From positions 5,327,001 to 5,391,000 of the forward strand of contig NZ_CP056775.1 of NCBI RefSeq assembly GCF_016894445.1: DNA of 64,000 nucleotides, in the 5' to 3' direction. Each line of letters begins with the position of its first letter. Within the stretch, counting starts at the first letter, position 1. Origin of the DNA: Dyadobacter sandarakinus. GTDB taxonomy: Bacteria > Bacteroidota > Bacteroidia > Cytophagales > Spirosomataceae. Below, piece after piece: positions 54,139 through 63,320 of this stretch. The notes beneath the pieces were generated by a model, which ran no database searches, was not told the DNA's origin, and saw nothing but the letters and a program-made list of their open reading frames with translations. The position numbers and the translations under genes were made by a program.

Positions 54139-54378
54139 TCATTCCTGATCATTGCTTTTTTTGTCTATGTATTTTTCATAGAATGTCTCCAACTCGGATG
54201 ATGTGGCAAAGCCAAGATAATTGGCTATCCTCTCTGCTGTATCAATACCTATTTGTATCTGTCCATTCTCAATTTTACTCACGGATTGTTGTCTTACATT
54301 CAGCAGCTGGGCAATCTCGATCTGTTTGATTCCTTTCATCATTCTAATTGCCCTGATTTTTTCATTGAATCCTGACAT
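54139..54378 (-). CDS. XRE-family helix-turn-helix regulator
   Basis: 79 aa. A single HTH_3 domain fills residues 5-62 (IRAIRMMKGIKQIEIAQLLNVRQQSVSKIENG in two parts, then AERIANYLGF). There is no sensor domain. It is divergent from the lipoprotein/DsbA-like pair at 54552; the 173-bp gap holds a palindrome and a candidate promoter, so control of that pair is a reasonable inference. It could also be a remnant antitoxin, but no toxin is beside it. Confidence 0.85.
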   Translation of the reverse strand: MSGFNEKIRAIRMMKGIKQIEIAQLLNVRQQSVSKIENGQIQIGIDTAERIANYLGFATSSELETFYEKYIDKKSNDQE

Positions 54379-54445
54379 ACAGCTATATACGGTTAAGTGT
54401 GCGGGTATTAGCCTGCAAAATATGATAATTCAAGTCCACAGCCAA

Positions 54446-54460
54446 GTTGTAAAATACAAC
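54446..54460. promoter_or_regulatory. Palindrome between the XRE gene and the lipoprotein gene
   Basis: GTTGTA-AAA-TACAAC has perfect 6-bp arms, the size of an XRE operator half-site pair. It lies in the divergent intergenic region about 70 bp upstream of the XRE ATG and 33 bp upstream of the candidate plus-strand promoter. Confidence 0.4.
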
Positions 54461-54492
54461 CTCCTCAGGGGTATAGTACAACTGTTATTTTT

Positions 54493-54522
54493 TTGTGATG
54501 AATGCAGGAATAGGTCTCTTTG
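54493..54522 (+). promoter_or_regulatory. Candidate promoter of the lipoprotein/DsbA-like pair
   Basis: TTG-N19-TCTCTTTG: exact -33 element, exact spacing and seven of eight bases of the TAnnTTTG box. The predicted start is about 22 bp upstream of the ATG at 54552. Confidence 0.45.
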
Positions 54523-54551
54523 TGTCATCGGACTGACTAATTTATTTCTAC

Positions 54552-55508
54552 ATGATGACGCACTTTCTTGGGATTAGCAGTGTCTTCCCCACTCGTTTTG
54601 TCCAGGCCTGTATAATACTTGCAGTACTGAGCTGTCAAAAAGATGTACTGGCGCCGGAAACTGGTTTGATAAGCCAGGCAGTCGGTAAAATTGAAACCGA
54701 GTATGTAGCCGGCCAGGAGAAAATAGAGGTTGGCGGTAATGAGGAGGTTGAAACCTTTGCTACGGCCGAGGTCATCAACGAGGTACGAACTCGATTACAA
54801 GCTTACCAGAAAAATTTTGAGACCCGGTATAAAGTCACCAGAAATTTGTCTGAAGGATACCCCGTAGGTGTGATACCGGCAGTTGACGCTTGTCCTGCGG
54901 GTACAGAAAAGGTTAAGTTCTTTATGGATAATCAGGATGGTGGAAGTTCTTCAAGGTCTGGCTGGACAGGTGCCTGGACCGTTGATCAGAATGGTAACAG
55001 CTGGCATACACTATGTGTCGTATATGGCGGCGTATTTAGATTTATGATTTTGAATAAGCCTACCGAGTACCTGTTGGTGAGATTTGGAAATAATAAGAGC
55101 CTCTACATGGAGCCAAGAGTATGGAATGTATACATGGACAATGAGGACAAGAATAATAAGAATGCCTTGGCTGAGGGGGATTTGAGTCCAAGCTTTATTA
55201 ACAGCAAAGGGACAAACTTGCAATTTTGGGCGATATCAGGAAATACCACGCCGGGGCCAAACCAGGATGCGCAATTTCCGGATCTTGGTTTCAGCTATGG
55301 TGTTTTTGGAACATTCTCCGCTCCGGTCATCGCAGGTGGCAGCGGCACATTGAAAACAGATGATGAAAATAACAATAATGCCAATCAACTATATTCCGTT
55401 GACTGGAATACCAATGCGGTGACAAACGCAAGTTACGTACAAGGTTTTGGCGTGGACAGGACTAATGATCCAGGTAATACGACTTTTAATATCAGACGGG
55501 TACGATAG
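54552..55508 (+). CDS. Predicted surface lipoprotein with two lone cysteines, unknown family
   Basis: 318 aa. The lipobox AVLSC places the lipidated residue at Cys28. The next residues, QKDV, resemble the Bacteroidota lipoprotein export signal (QKDDE-like), so surface exposure is likely. After Cys28 the protein has exactly two cysteines, Cys114 (VDACPAG) and Cys155 (WHTLCVV), that could form one disulfide. The mature part is rich in Asn, Gly and aromatic residues with a beta character. I do not recognise a family. The DsbA-like gene starts 21 bp after its stop. Confidence 0.75.
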   Translation: MMTHFLGISSVFPTRFVQACIILAVLSCQKDVLAPETGLISQAVGKIETEYVAGQEKIEVGGNEEVETFATAEVINEVRTRLQAYQKNFETRYKVTRNLSEGYPVGVIPAVDACPAGTEKVKFFMDNQDGGSSSRSGWTGAWTVDQNGNSWHTLCVVYGGVFRFMILNKPTEYLLVRFGNNKSLYMEPRVWNVYMDNEDKNNKNALAEGDLSPSFINSKGTNLQFWAISGNTTPGPNQDAQFPDLGFSYGVFGTFSAPVIAGGSGTLKTDDENNNNANQLYSVDWNTNAVTNASYVQGFGVDRTNDPGNTTFNIRRVR

Positions 55509-55529
55509 CATTATACTTGAAATACCATT

Positions 55530-56510
55530 ATGAAGCGTACCTGTATAAACTTTGTTTTAATATTTCAGCTATTTTTTCTAAGCTGTAAAAGGTCGGCAGA
55601 GATTGTTGCAGAAGCAGGTGGGCAGAAAGTTTATCTTGATGAAGTTGATAATCTGGTAGGTAATTCATTGCATGAATATCTCTCAGCTATTTACGAAACG
55701 CGTGCAATCGCGGCTGACGAAATTATTAATATGAAGTTACTTCAGCTTGAAGCCCAAGCGCGAAACATTTCAGTAGATTCCCTTCTAGCGGCCGAAACAA
55801 GGAAGCTCGCAGAAACAACTACTCTAAAACAGTACATAGCAGACAATTCATTACAAGCTGGTGTAGTGGATGAAGCAAATCCATTCGTGCTACTTCCGCT
55901 GCATAGTACCGAAGGCAAGAGAATACTGAAAAACAGTTATGAAAAGCATTTAAAAATTCAGTTTCTCGGAGCATTGAGGGATAAACATGGTGTAAAGTTT
56001 CTGCTGAAAAAACCTGTCAGTCCGAAGGTTGATTTAAGGGGTATTCAAGTTTACACCCGGGGTAATGTAAACAGCAAAAATACGATCACAATAGTTTCTA
56101 ATTTTAATTGTGCTGTTTGTCGTCGCAAAGCACCGGATTTCAAAATGCTATATGAACGCTATAGAGACTCATTTCGATTTAATACTATCTTATTGTCGTC
56201 ATCGGTTACTCTGCCGGTACTGCTTGCAACATGTGCAGCAAAACAAAACAAGTTTTGGCAAACCTATGATCTGTTATATGACAGTGCCATTGCAGATAGT
56301 CTGGATCTTATAGAACGCTCCCGGCAATGGGGGTTGAATGATGATTGCTTGTTGTGTCTGAAATCCGGTGAGGTGAAATCAGCTATAACAGACAATATGA
56401 ATAAGCTTCGTGCATTGGGACTCAATGCTACTCCCACTATTATCATTAACGATCACATTTACTATGGCTCGCTGGACGATGAAGCCATCAGGCGCTTCAT
56501 GAAAGATTAA
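55530..56510 (+). CDS. DsbA-like thiol oxidoreductase lipoprotein with extra CxxC and foldase-like N terminus
   Basis: 326 aa. The lipobox is FFLSC (Cys19). Residues about 25-160 are helical and resemble the SurA/PpiC-type N-terminal chaperone segment (YLDEVDNLVG, DEIINMKLLQLEAQARNIS), with no parvulin domain. Residues about 175-326 are DsbA-like: the active site Cys194/Cys197 in FNCAVCRRKAP, and the cis-Pro loop ATPTIIIN near 300-307. A second CxxC, Cys273/Cys276 (DDCLLC), lies in the inserted helical part. It likely forms or isomerises disulfides in the envelope. Co-transcription with the lipoprotein suggests that protein as substrate. Confidence 0.8.
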   Translation: MKRTCINFVLIFQLFFLSCKRSAEIVAEAGGQKVYLDEVDNLVGNSLHEYLSAIYETRAIAADEIINMKLLQLEAQARNISVDSLLAAETRKLAETTTLKQYIADNSLQAGVVDEANPFVLLPLHSTEGKRILKNSYEKHLKIQFLGALRDKHGVKFLLKKPVSPKVDLRGIQVYTRGNVNSKNTITIVSNFNCAVCRRKAPDFKMLYERYRDSFRFNTILLSSSVTLPVLLATCAAKQNKFWQTYDLLYDSAIADSLDLIERSRQWGLNDDCLLCLKSGEVKSAITDNMNKLRALGLNATPTIIINDHIYYGSLDDEAIRRFMKD

Positions 56511-56544
56511 TGAAGCACCTGATTTACAATCATCTGTAACCAAA

Positions 56545-57987
56545 TTATTCCCAGCCACCACCCAGCGAACGGTAGAGTTCGATCAATGCCAGAAACTGAT
56601 CGCGGCGGGCATTGGTGAGGGTCAGCTCTGCATCCAGAACACTGCGCTGTGCGGTAATTACTTCCAGGTAATTGGCATATCCTCCTATAAAAAGGTCCCG
56701 GGAAACCGAAACGGCTCCCTGCAGTACGGCTACTTCCTGTGTTTTAAAATTGCCGATCTTTCTGCTGTTTTCCAGCTTTTTCAGTCCGGTACTTATTTCC
56801 TGAAATGCATTCAATACGGTTTTATTATAACCATAATATGCTTCCAGGCTGGCTGCTTCTGCACGTTTTTGTCCTGCTTTCAATGCTCTTCGATTGACCA
56901 GCGGAGCGGTTAGACCACCCAGTGCACTGTACGCGACAGAGCCCGGATTAAACAACAAATTGCTTTTAAATGCATTGAGACCAATAAACGCGGTAATATT
57001 GAGCGAGGGAAGAAAAGCAAGGCGGGCTGCCTGTTGTTCCGAGTAAGCTGCCTGCAGATTCCACTGGGCTTCCTGTACATCAGGTCTTCTTCGCAGCATC
57101 GCTGCCGGGAACCCGGCCTGAATACCATCCGGAAGAACAAGGTTTTGAATAGGTGTTCTTTCAACAGCCTGTGGAAAACGCCCCAGCATTAAGTTAAGCC
57201 TGTTTTCATTTTCAATGATCTTCTGGTGTATCTCTACTTCCATGCTTCGGGTATTAAGCAGCTGAGCATCAAACTGGCGAACAGCCAGCTCCGTAGCCCG
57301 CCCGGCCTCTTTCTGTATTCTTACGGTTTGAGAGGCAGAGTCCTGCAAAGCCAGGTTCCGGTGAATAATTTCAAGTTCGGAATCCAATGCAGTCAGCTCA
57401 TAATAGCTGTTGGCAATCTCGGCCACAAGTCCTGTAATCACCGCCTGACGTCCCTTTTCGGTGCTGAGCAGCCTGTTATAAGCAGCACGTTTCTGGGTTT
57501 TTAGTTTTCCCCATATATCCACTTCCCAGCCACTTCTGAGCCCTACAAAATAGTCGGGCAGGAATGGAGCGGGAAGGCGCCGGTCATTATCCAAGTTTTC
57601 CGAAAAATTGGTGTCGTAATTTCCTACCCCGTCCATCGTATAATCCCCGAACTTCCTGCCGCCACCGGAAATGTCAGCACCTACCACGGGTAACATTGCA
57701 CCATGAGCCGCCCACACGCCTGAACGTGCCATCTCTATACGTTGGGCTGCGATTTTTAAATCCAGGTTGTGGTGAAGGGCCGTGTCTATCAATGCTACCA
57801 GGCGCACGTCTTTAAAAAACGTTTTCCAGGGAATATCTGCAATACTCGCAGTGTCTGTCTGGCCTGTAAATGTTTCGGGGGTTTTCAGACGGGCTTGTTG
57901 CTGTACGGGCTTTGTAAGCTTACAGCCTGATACTATGGCAATCAGCCCCGCACTGATCAGCCAATAGAATTTTTTATATGTTTTCAT
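56545..57987 (-). CDS. NodT-type outer-membrane efflux lipoprotein (TolC superfamily)
   Basis: 480 aa. The lipobox is IVSGC (near residue 22). Two OEP repeats follow, with IPWKTFFKDVRLVALIDTALHHNLDLKIAAQRIEMARS (in parts), SGWEVDIWGKLKTQKRAAYNRL and FPAAMLRRRPDVQEAQWNLQAA, all signatures of NodT-family proteins. It forms the outer-membrane channel of the RND pump. It is the last gene of the efflux operon, 51 bp after the permease. Confidence 0.94.
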   Translation of the reverse strand: MKTYKKFYWLISAGLIAIVSGCKLTKPVQQQARLKTPETFTGQTDTASIADIPWKTFFKDVRLVALIDTALHHNLDLKIAAQRIEMARSGVWAAHGAMLPVVGADISGGGRKFGDYTMDGVGNYDTNFSENLDNDRRLPAPFLPDYFVGLRSGWEVDIWGKLKTQKRAAYNRLLSTEKGRQAVITGLVAEIANSYYELTALDSELEIIHRNLALQDSASQTVRIQKEAGRATELAVRQFDAQLLNTRSMEVEIHQKIIENENRLNLMLGRFPQAVERTPIQNLVLPDGIQAGFPAAMLRRRPDVQEAQWNLQAAYSEQQAARLAFLPSLNITAFIGLNAFKSNLLFNPGSVAYSALGGLTAPLVNRRALKAGQKRAEAASLEAYYGYNKTVLNAFQEISTGLKKLENSRKIGNFKTQEVAVLQGAVSVSRDLFIGGYANYLEVITAQRSVLDAELTLTNARRDQFLALIELYRSLGGGWE

Positions 57988-58038
57988 TCGTGTAAAATCA
58001 AGGTAAAAGTGCAGGCTGACCAGGCAGCCTGCATGAGA

Positions 58039-61000
58039 TTATTCAAGGACTGCTTCTTCTTTGACAGGTGCCGGCTTGCGCGTTTTACCGCGGGTAGCCA
58101 TGCCTGCAAATAGTACATACAGCCCCGGAATGATAATCACTCCAAACAAGGTACCTATGAGCATACCACCTGCTGCCGCAGTCCCAATAGACCGGTTACC
58201 CAATGCACCTGCGCCCGATGCAATACAAAGCGGTATAAGCCCGGCGATAAAGGCAAACGACGTCATCAGGATAGGGCGGAGGCGCTCGGTAGCACCTTCC
58301 AGCGCAGCGTCAAGAACGGACCGTCCTTCCTTCTGGCGGATAATGGCATATTCTACAATCAGGATCGCATTTTTACCCAATAAACCAATCAGCATCACCA
58401 GGGAAACCTGTGCATAGATGTTGTTTTCCAAACCGAGCAGCTTCAATGCGAGAAATGCACCAAAGACGCCGGTAGGCAGGGAAAGAATGACAGGCAGCGG
58501 CAGCAGGAAGCTCTCATACTGGGCCGCAAGCAGCAGGTATACAAACACAAGGCAGATCGCGAAAATGAAAACAGCCTGATTGCCGGAAAGGATTTCTTCA
58601 CGCGTCATCCCCGACCATTCGTACGTAAAACCACGCGGCAGCTTCTCTTCCGCCACACGCTCCACAGCCTTGATGGCATCACCGCTTGAATAGCCCGGGG
58701 CAGCATCGCCATTGATCATGGCGGATGTAAACATGTTGTACCGGGTGAGCAGTTCGGGGCCGTATACCCTTTCCAGCGTAATAAAAGTGGAAAATGGTAC
58801 CATTTCACCCCGGTTATTTTTGACATACAGCTTTAAAAGGTCTTCCGGGTTTTTACGATAACTCGCATCGGCCTGCACCATGACCTTGTACATCTGGCCA
58901 AACCTGATAAAGTTGGAAGCATAGTAGCTGCCGATCATGGTTTGAAGAGTACTCATTGCCACGTCAACCGAAACACCTTTTTTCGCCGCAATATCATTAT
59001 CCACGTGAATCATATATTGCGGAAAGCTGGCATCGAAGCTGCTGAATGCTGCCGAGATTTCCGGAGTCGCCATAAGATCTTTGACAAACTGATTGGTAAC
59101 CTCAGCCGTTTTCTGCAAATCTTCATTACCCGACCTGTCCTGCACCCTGAGCTCAAAGCCGCTGGAATTACCGAATCCCGGAACCGTAGGCGGAGGAAAG
59201 TACTGGATTTCCGCATCCTTGATGTGCCTGGTTTTTGCTTCCATTTCCGCAATAATATCCTGAACAGAAGCCTCTCGCTGGTCCCAGGGTTTGAGGTTGA
59301 TCATCGCCATACCGTACGAAGAGCCCGCCGACTCGGTAAGAAGGCTGTATCCGGACAAGGACGAAACGGATTCAACGGGTTCAAGGCTTTCGGCAACTTT
59401 CTGGATTTCATCGAGAACTGCCTCTGTTCTTTCCACGGTGGCAGCCACCGGGGTAGTAACATTCACATTGATCACTCCCTGGTCTTCCGTAGGGATAAAC
59501 CCGCTGGGCAGAATGGTGTTGATCCCGTAAGTAGCCACACAGAAGGCCAGCAGTAAGCCAATGGTAATGACCCGGCGGCTTACGATAGTGGTCAAAAGTC
59601 TGCGATAGCCACTTTGTACACCATCATACCCTTTATTAAACCCATTGAAAAACCTGGTGAGCAAATTGTTTTTTACAGGTTGCCCATGCGTATTTTTCAA
59701 CATCAATGCACATAAAGCAGGCGTGAGCGTCAATGCATTGATACCCGATATGACAATAGAAATGGCGAGGGTTATGGAGAATTGCCGGTAAAAAATACCC
59801 ACTGGACCCGACATGAATGCCACCGGCACAAATACGGCCGACATCACCAGGGTGATTGCTATGATGGCACCGCTCATTTCTTTCATGGATTCGATGGTGG
59901 CGGTTTTTGCGTCAAGGTGTTTTTCGGCCATCTTGGCATGGACAGCCTCCACGACCACAATCGCATTATCCACCACAATACCGATGGCCAGTACGAGCGC
60001 GAAAAGCGTCAGCAGGTTGATGGAAAATCCAAAAAGCTGCATGAATGCAAATGTCCCGACGAGCGCCACGGGTACGGCTAGGGCCGGGATGAGCGTGGAG
60101 CGGAAATCCTGCAAAAACAGGTAAACGATCAGGATTACCAGCACAAAAGCCTCAATGAGTGTGCGGATTACCTCGTGAATGGATGCATCCAGAAAGCGGG
60201 AAACATCATACGATACAAAGTAGTCCATTCCGGGCGGAAAGGTGGTCGCTTTCAGCTCGGCTACCTTATTTTTGATATTCTGGATAACCTCCTGCGCATT
60301 GGATCCTGGGCGCTGTTTGATCATGATCGAAGCGGATGGTCGCCCGTTGGACTTGGAGGCCATATCATATTCAAGCGTGCCGAATTCGATCTTGGCTACA
60401 TCTTTCAGTTTCAGGATAGAGCCATCGGGATTGGAGCGCAGTACGATGTTCTCATATTGAGCGGGTTCAAATAGTTTTCCCGTATACTTCAAAACGTACT
60501 GCAATACATTCTTTTCACGTCCGGAGCTTACTCCTGTTTTACCGGGGGCTGCTACTACGTTCTGATCGCGGATGGCCTGGATTACTTCATCCGACGACAC
60601 ATTATAACTGTTCATGCGGTCGGGTTGCAGCCATACGCGCATAGAGTAATCCTTGCTGCCCATGATCTGTGCACGCCCGACACCATCAATCCTTTTCAGC
60701 TCTTTCAGGATGTTGATGTCCGCAAAATTGTAGACGAAATCCTCGCCTACGGCAGTGTCGGAGCTCATAATATCCAGGTACATGAGCATACTGTTTACTT
60801 CCTTTTCGGTGGTCACCCCGGCCTTGATCACTTCTTCAGGAAGTTCATCAATCACCGTTTGCACGCGGTTTTGCACGTTTACGGCCGCCAGGTCGGGATC
60901 CACACCGACGTTAAAAGAAATATTGATCGTTGTCACACCATCATTGCCGGACACGCTGGTCATGTAAGTCATGCCGGGTACGCCATTAATGGCTTTTTCA

Positions 61001-61194
61001 AGGGGTACGGCCACCGCATCGACGCACACCTCGGCATTGGCACCGGTATATGTGGCAGTTACGACTACAGAGGGCGGAACGATATCAGGAAACTGGGAAA
61101 CGGGCAGTTCCAGCACTGCGAGGATTCCAAGCAGGGTTATAAATATGGAGATAACCAGCGACAGCACCGGTCGCTCGATGAATTTTTGAAACAT
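58039..61194 (-). CDS. RND efflux permease, HAE1 (AcrB-like) family
   Basis: 1051 aa with twelve membrane spans and two large periplasmic porter regions, the AcrB layout. It starts FQKFIERPVLSLVISIFITLLG. The proton-relay region in span 4 reads AIGIVVDNAIVVVEAV near residue 410, so the AcrB Asp pair appears as Asp-Asn; the span-10 Lys is kept in LLGKNAILIVEYA. Asp-Asn is seen in several Bacteroidota pumps and is not by itself a defect. It is driven by proton motive force and exports drugs or metabolites. It lies 29 bp after the adaptor gene. Confidence 0.97.
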   Translation of the reverse strand: MFQKFIERPVLSLVISIFITLLGILAVLELPVSQFPDIVPPSVVVTATYTGANAEVCVDAVAVPLEKAINGVPGMTYMTSVSGNDGVTTINISFNVGVDPDLAAVNVQNRVQTVIDELPEEVIKAGVTTEKEVNSMLMYLDIMSSDTAVGEDFVYNFADINILKELKRIDGVGRAQIMGSKDYSMRVWLQPDRMNSYNVSSDEVIQAIRDQNVVAAPGKTGVSSGREKNVLQYVLKYTGKLFEPAQYENIVLRSNPDGSILKLKDVAKIEFGTLEYDMASKSNGRPSASIMIKQRPGSNAQEVIQNIKNKVAELKATTFPPGMDYFVSYDVSRFLDASIHEVIRTLIEAFVLVILIVYLFLQDFRSTLIPALAVPVALVGTFAFMQLFGFSINLLTLFALVLAIGIVVDNAIVVVEAVHAKMAEKHLDAKTATIESMKEMSGAIIAITLVMSAVFVPVAFMSGPVGIFYRQFSITLAISIVISGINALTLTPALCALMLKNTHGQPVKNNLLTRFFNGFNKGYDGVQSGYRRLLTTIVSRRVITIGLLLAFCVATYGINTILPSGFIPTEDQGVINVNVTTPVAATVERTEAVLDEIQKVAESLEPVESVSSLSGYSLLTESAGSSYGMAMINLKPWDQREASVQDIIAEMEAKTRHIKDAEIQYFPPPTVPGFGNSSGFELRVQDRSGNEDLQKTAEVTNQFVKDLMATPEISAAFSSFDASFPQYMIHVDNDIAAKKGVSVDVAMSTLQTMIGSYYASNFIRFGQMYKVMVQADASYRKNPEDLLKLYVKNNRGEMVPFSTFITLERVYGPELLTRYNMFTSAMINGDAAPGYSSGDAIKAVERVAEEKLPRGFTYEWSGMTREEILSGNQAVFIFAICLVFVYLLLAAQYESFLLPLPVILSLPTGVFGAFLALKLLGLENNIYAQVSLVMLIGLLGKNAILIVEYAIIRQKEGRSVLDAALEGATERLRPILMTSFAFIAGLIPLCIASGAGALGNRSIGTAAAGGMLIGTLFGVIIIPGLYVLFAGMATRGKTRKPAPVKEEAVLE

Positions 61195-61223
61195 AATCTG
61201 CTGTTCAGGTGAAGGAAGGGCGC

Positions 61224-62375
61224 TTATCTGGCGCTGATTGCAATTTTTTCGGTTGATACCTCAGCCGTGTCCAGGGAAACCGTCTTGGGATTGATGGTTG
61301 CCCCATCCCGCAGCGACTGCAGGCCCTCATATACAATGGTTTCGCCCGATTGTAATCCTGATTTGACTACATAGAAAGTAGACAGACGGGAGTGCGGCAC
61401 GAAGCTTCGTGTCTTGATCTTATTATCTTTCCCCAATACATACACGAAGTTTTTGTCCTGGATTTCAAAAGCTGCCTTCTGAGGAATCAGGATCGCATTT
61501 TCTACCGTATTCGTGAGCCGGATAGTACCCGTGGAACCGTGTTTGAGGAGTTTTTCAGGATTACTGAACCGTGCACGGAATGCGATAGAGCCGGTACCTT
61601 CGTCGAATGCACCCTCCATAGTTTCGATGGTTCCTTTATGCCTGAAGAACGAACCATCGGCCAGTTCCAACTGCACTACTGCCTTGCCATGCTCGTTTTT
61701 CCCTCTTGACTTCACATATTCCAGGTACTCGTTTTCGGAAACATTGAAATAGGCAAATACGGTTTTTGTATCAGACAAGGTTGTAAGCAGGGTACCTTCA
61801 GTGATCAGGCTTCCCATTTTGTGGGGAAGGCGGTCGATCACACCGTCGAAGGGTGCACGGATTTCTGTTTGCGCCAGTTGCAGAGCGGCATTGGATTTCT
61901 CGGAGCGGGCCTCTTCAATGCGTGCATTGGCAGCAGCAAGTTTGGCATCCGCTACATCAACCTCTGTTTTGGAAATTACATTTTTATCGGCCAGCAGCTT
62001 TATCCTGCGGAGTTCCAGCTCAGCACCTTTAGCCTCGGCTACGGCGCTTTGAAGATTGGCTTTGGCTTTGGCGAGCTGCGTAGCATATTCTTCATTGTTA
62101 ATACGGAAAAGAAGCTGTCCTTTTTTTACATCCTTTCCTTCGTCCACATACACTTCTTCCAGGTAACCTTTAACTCGGGCGTATATTTCTACATTTCTGA
62201 CGGCGTGAATATTGCCGACATATTCACGATGCAGCTGTGTTTTCTGCGGCTTCAACTCGGTGACGGGGATGGTCATAATACTGTCTTTGCTGCCGGCTTC
62301 ACTTTGTTTTTTGGAAGCACAGCCATACGACAGCAGGCCCAGGATGCATAGCACCGGCCAATGAAAATTTTTCAT
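61224..62375 (-). CDS. RND efflux periplasmic adaptor (membrane fusion protein)
   Basis: 383 aa. The lipobox LLSYGC lies near residue 19. The barrel-sandwich halves (REYVGNIHAVRNVEIYARVKGYLEEVYVDEGKDVKKGQLLF in parts, and IRAPFDGVIDRLPHKMGSLI) flank a long helical hairpin (about 90-165). It links the permease and the NodT channel. First of three genes in the order adaptor, permease, channel. No TetR or AraC regulator is adjacent in the window. Confidence 0.95.
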   Translation of the reverse strand: MKNFHWPVLCILGLLSYGCASKKQSEAGSKDSIMTIPVTELKPQKTQLHREYVGNIHAVRNVEIYARVKGYLEEVYVDEGKDVKKGQLLFRINNEEYATQLAKAKANLQSAVAEAKGAELELRRIKLLADKNVISKTEVDVADAKLAAANARIEEARSEKSNAALQLAQTEIRAPFDGVIDRLPHKMGSLITEGTLLTTLSDTKTVFAYFNVSENEYLEYVKSRGKNEHGKAVVQLELADGSFFRHKGTIETMEGAFDEGTGSIAFRARFSNPEKLLKHGSTGTIRLTNTVENAILIPQKAAFEIQDKNFVYVLGKDNKIKTRSFVPHSRLSTFYVVKSGLQSGETIVYEGLQSLRDGATINPKTVSLDTAEVSTEKIAISAR

Positions 62376-62540
62376 GATGAGTAGTTATAAATTAGCAAAT
62401 ACAGGGTGCCGCAATGCCTCCGCAGGGACGTGCATTGCAAATCGGAAATAATGAATGGGCAGACTTAGGCAGCAGTACGTGCGCATCAAGCCTATGTAAC
62501 AGCAAAGTTTTGAAGTCAATAGCCCGTCAGGGCGCGGTGC

Positions 62541-62960
62541 TCAGAAGGGGCAGAGCCGGTGCAGAAATGAGTAGTAATCGGGAAGAGGTACGAGGCCTTT
62601 GCCTGCCGGACTTAAAATAAGGCTTTCGCGTATTGCTTTTGTAACCCCGGACAAGTAAAATGACGGGGCTGCATGTACAATCAGACTGAGAAAACGGTAG
62701 GTGGAATGCCGGTAGCCCAGCAATTCCGACAGGTTATCTTTCCATTCAGATTCGTCGGCCCGCACGATCGTTTCCTCCGTGCAGATACTGTCGTCAACGA
62801 TTATGGGAGAATGGATTTTGTCGGCGGCTCTGACTGAAAAAGGTGAAAAGCCGGAAGTCCCAATTTCCAGGTTGCATGTAGCCCCGTGCTTTGCCGCCGT
62901 GAGGGGTAAAGCAAGAAGTTGCATAAAGCAAAAAAACAATACAAAAGCCTTTTTTATCAT
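62541..62960 (-). CDS. Small exported protein of unknown function
   Basis: 139 aa. The signal peptide is about residues 1-23 (AFVLFFCFMQLLALPLTAA). The mature part has three cysteines (GATCNLEI, DSICTEE, HRLCPF) and no recognisable domain. A promoter with an exact TTG-N19-TACATTTG lies about 100 bp upstream, which supports expression. It is 165 bp upstream of and co-directional with the efflux operon, so it may be its leader gene. I do not recognise a family. Confidence 0.6.
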   Translation of the reverse strand: MIKKAFVLFFCFMQLLALPLTAAKHGATCNLEIGTSGFSPFSVRAADKIHSPIIVDDSICTEETIVRADESEWKDNLSELLGYRHSTYRFLSLIVHAAPSFYLSGVTKAIRESLILSPAGKGLVPLPDYYSFLHRLCPF

Positions 62961-63320
62961 GATGCTGATGGAAAATCAGAACACTAAAAATTCATACTTT
63001 TATAATGAATTCAAGATTAACTGGGACTATTGAAACGGAATCGCAATAGAAAACCGCAATAATCCAAATGTAACAATTCGAATGTTTAAACCAAATTTCG
63101 TTTCTTGTTAATGAGTGTTAACAAAACAATTTTAGAGTACTCAATCTCTGTGCAACTGCGCTTTTCTGAAAAATTTTGTAAGATTAAACAGATGATGAAT
63201 GAAACTTTACCGGGGAAAATCTATATTTATTGATAAAGACTCACCTGCTCAATGTAGCAAGACCAGCGTATTGCCGGTAAAATCGGGCAATGGTATTTTC
63301 TGTAAAAAAAAGAATGGGGA
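62961..63320. other. Divergent intergenic region
   Basis: 360 bp with no gene that I can support. It holds the minus-strand promoter at 63065-63094. I found no exact TAnnTTTG box for the plus-strand GNAT gene, and no repeat or RNA structure that stands out. Confidence 0.5.
63065..63094 (-). promoter_or_regulatory. Bacteroidota-type promoter for the small exported protein
   Basis: On the minus strand TTG, 19 bp, TACATTTG: both boxes and the spacing match the TTG-N19-TAnnTTTG consensus exactly. The predicted start is near 63058, giving a leader of about 97 nt. Confidence 0.65.

Noticed and set aside
62414..62620. A 68-codon plus-strand frame upstream of the efflux operon
   Set aside because: It overlaps the 3' end of the better-supported small exported protein, and has no signal, domain or promoter.
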